From assembly GCA_031127225.1 (NCBI GenBank), contig JARIEV010000003.1, forward strand, positions 1 to 64,000: a DNA stretch of 64,000 nt, in the 5' to 3' direction. Both the position numbers and the translations under genes were made by a program. Positions 63,000 to 64,000 of this stretch are shown piece by piece. Below the pieces are notes generated by a model. The model ran no database searches and was not told where the DNA came from. It saw only the letters and a program-made list of their open reading frames with translations. Within the stretch, counting starts at the first letter, position 1, and every line of letters begins with the position of its first letter. The stretch is from Gemmatimonadota bacterium (GTDB lineage: Bacteria > Gemmatimonadota > Gemmatimonadetes > Gemmatimonadales > Gemmatimonadaceae).

Positions 63000-63641
63000 A
63001 TGATCATTGTCCTGCTTGGACCGCCGGGTGCGGGCAAGGGGACTCAAGGCGAGCGGCTTGCCGCTCGCCTTGACGTTCCTAAGATCGCCACCGGCGATGT
63101 GCTTCGCGCCGCGGTACGTGACGGCACCCCGCTTGGATTAGAAGCGAAGGCCGCAATGGATCGCGGCGATCTCGTCCCCGACGAGGTCATCATGGGCATC
63201 ATGAAGGACGCGCTCGCCGCACCCGGCGCCGCCAACGGTGCCATCCTTGACGGTGTGGTCCGTACCACGCCGCAGGCGGACGGCGTCGCGGCGATGCTCG
63301 AAGGGCTCGGTCGTGCGGTCGACGCCGTGCTCCTGTTCGATATCGCCGAGGATGAGCTCGTGCGTCGCCTGAGCGGACGGACGACGTGTGACGCCTGTCA
63401 GCGTCCGTTCTTTGGACGTCAGCCCGGCGAGCCTTGTGAGGTGGATGGCAAGGTCGGGGTGCTGGTGCGCCGCAAGGATGATGAACCCGACGCCGTCCGG
63501 AAGCGATTGCAGGTGTATCGCGACCAGACGGCGCCCGTGATCAACTGGTACGAGCAGCACGGGCCGCGGGTGGTACACATTGACGCGATCGGATCGCTGG
63601 AAGAGGTCGAAGCGCGCGCGCTTCAGGCCCTCGGCTATTGA
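63000..63641 (+). CDS. adk: Adenylate kinase
   Basis: MIIVLLGPPGAGKGTQGERLAARLDVPKIATGDVLRAAV; LID with Cys residues. Confidence 0.98.
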   Translation: MIIVLLGPPGAGKGTQGERLAARLDVPKIATGDVLRAAVRDGTPLGLEAKAAMDRGDLVPDEVIMGIMKDALAAPGAANGAILDGVVRTTPQADGVAAMLEGLGRAVDAVLLFDIAEDELVRRLSGRTTCDACQRPFFGRQPGEPCEVDGKVGVLVRRKDDEPDAVRKRLQVYRDQTAPVINWYEQHGPRVVHIDAIGSLEEVEARALQALGY

Positions 63642-64000
63642 TGGCGATCGGCGGATCAGCGCCTGCCACCTTGCTCAAGTCACCGCGCGAAATCGACATC
63701 ATGGCGCGCGGTGGCGCCTTGCTGTACGCCACACTGCAGCACATGAAGGCGAGTGTTCGCCCCGGCATCAGCACGGGCGAGCTGGACACCCTCTGCGAGG
63801 CATTCATCCGCTCGCACGCCGGCGCGGAGCCGGCCTTCAAAGGATTGTATGGGTTTCCCGGCAGCGCCTGCATTTCGATCAACGAAGAGATCGTGCATGG
63901 CATTCCGTCGCGGAAGCGCATCCTCCACGAGGGTGACATCGTGACGTGCGATGTCGGCGTCAAGCTGGAAGGGATGTACACGGATTCCGCGATCACGATC
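63641..64000 (+). CDS. map: Methionine aminopeptidase, type I (3' truncated by window edge)
   Basis: LKSPREIDIMARGGALL; PAFKGLYGFPGSACISINEEIVHGIPS; GDIVTCDVGVKLEGMYTDSAITI. Confidence 0.96.
   Translation, partial: MAIGGSAPATLLKSPREIDIMARGGALLYATLQHMKASVRPGISTGELDTLCEAFIRSHAGAEPAFKGLYGFPGSACISINEEIVHGIPSRKRILHEGDIVTCDVGVKLEGMYTDSAITI

Overview
High-GC bacterial chromosome segment. The ORF style suggests Gemmatimonadota, but that is inference only. The right two thirds is the ancestral RNA polymerase / ribosomal protein super-cluster: tRNA-Thr(TGT)-Tyr(GTA)-Gly(TCC) ... tRNA-Thr(GGT) ... rpmG-secE-nusG-rplKAJL-rpoBC ... rpsL-rpsG ... fusA-tuf-rpsJ-rplCDWB-rpsS-rplV-rpsC-rplP-rpmC-rpsQ-rplNXE-rpsNH-rplFR-rpsE-rpmD-rplO-secY-adk-map(partial). 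The left third carries ccmH/ccmI-like genes, a secreted LTD/Ig-like/NUC1/PKD nuclease, a short MutY, an ABC exporter, uvrA, sdaAB/sdaAA, a YbjN-like/PspA pair, a DUF1611 protein and cysS. Three accessory modules interrupt the conserved cluster. A TonB receptor plus a two-domain metallophosphoesterase-PHP enzyme lies between tRNA-Gly and tRNA-Thr. A Ser/Thr kinase plus lipoprotein lies between rpoC and rpsL. A tightly coupled envelope island (bactofilin-like, processive GT2, membrane protein, WecB) lies between rpsG and fusA. Other notable signals are degenerate period-7 and period-13 tandem repeats at module edges and inside the S10 operon, a truncated four-helix-bundle-like ORF remnant bordered by such heptamers, lineage-specific low-complexity tails on several ribosomal proteins (RGG-rich S5, K/G/A-rich L5), a ~155-aa insertion near the RpoB C-terminus, and a structured leader upstream of fusA. 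I found no CRISPR array, rRNA gene or canonical transposase. All calls come from reading the sequence; no homology search was run.
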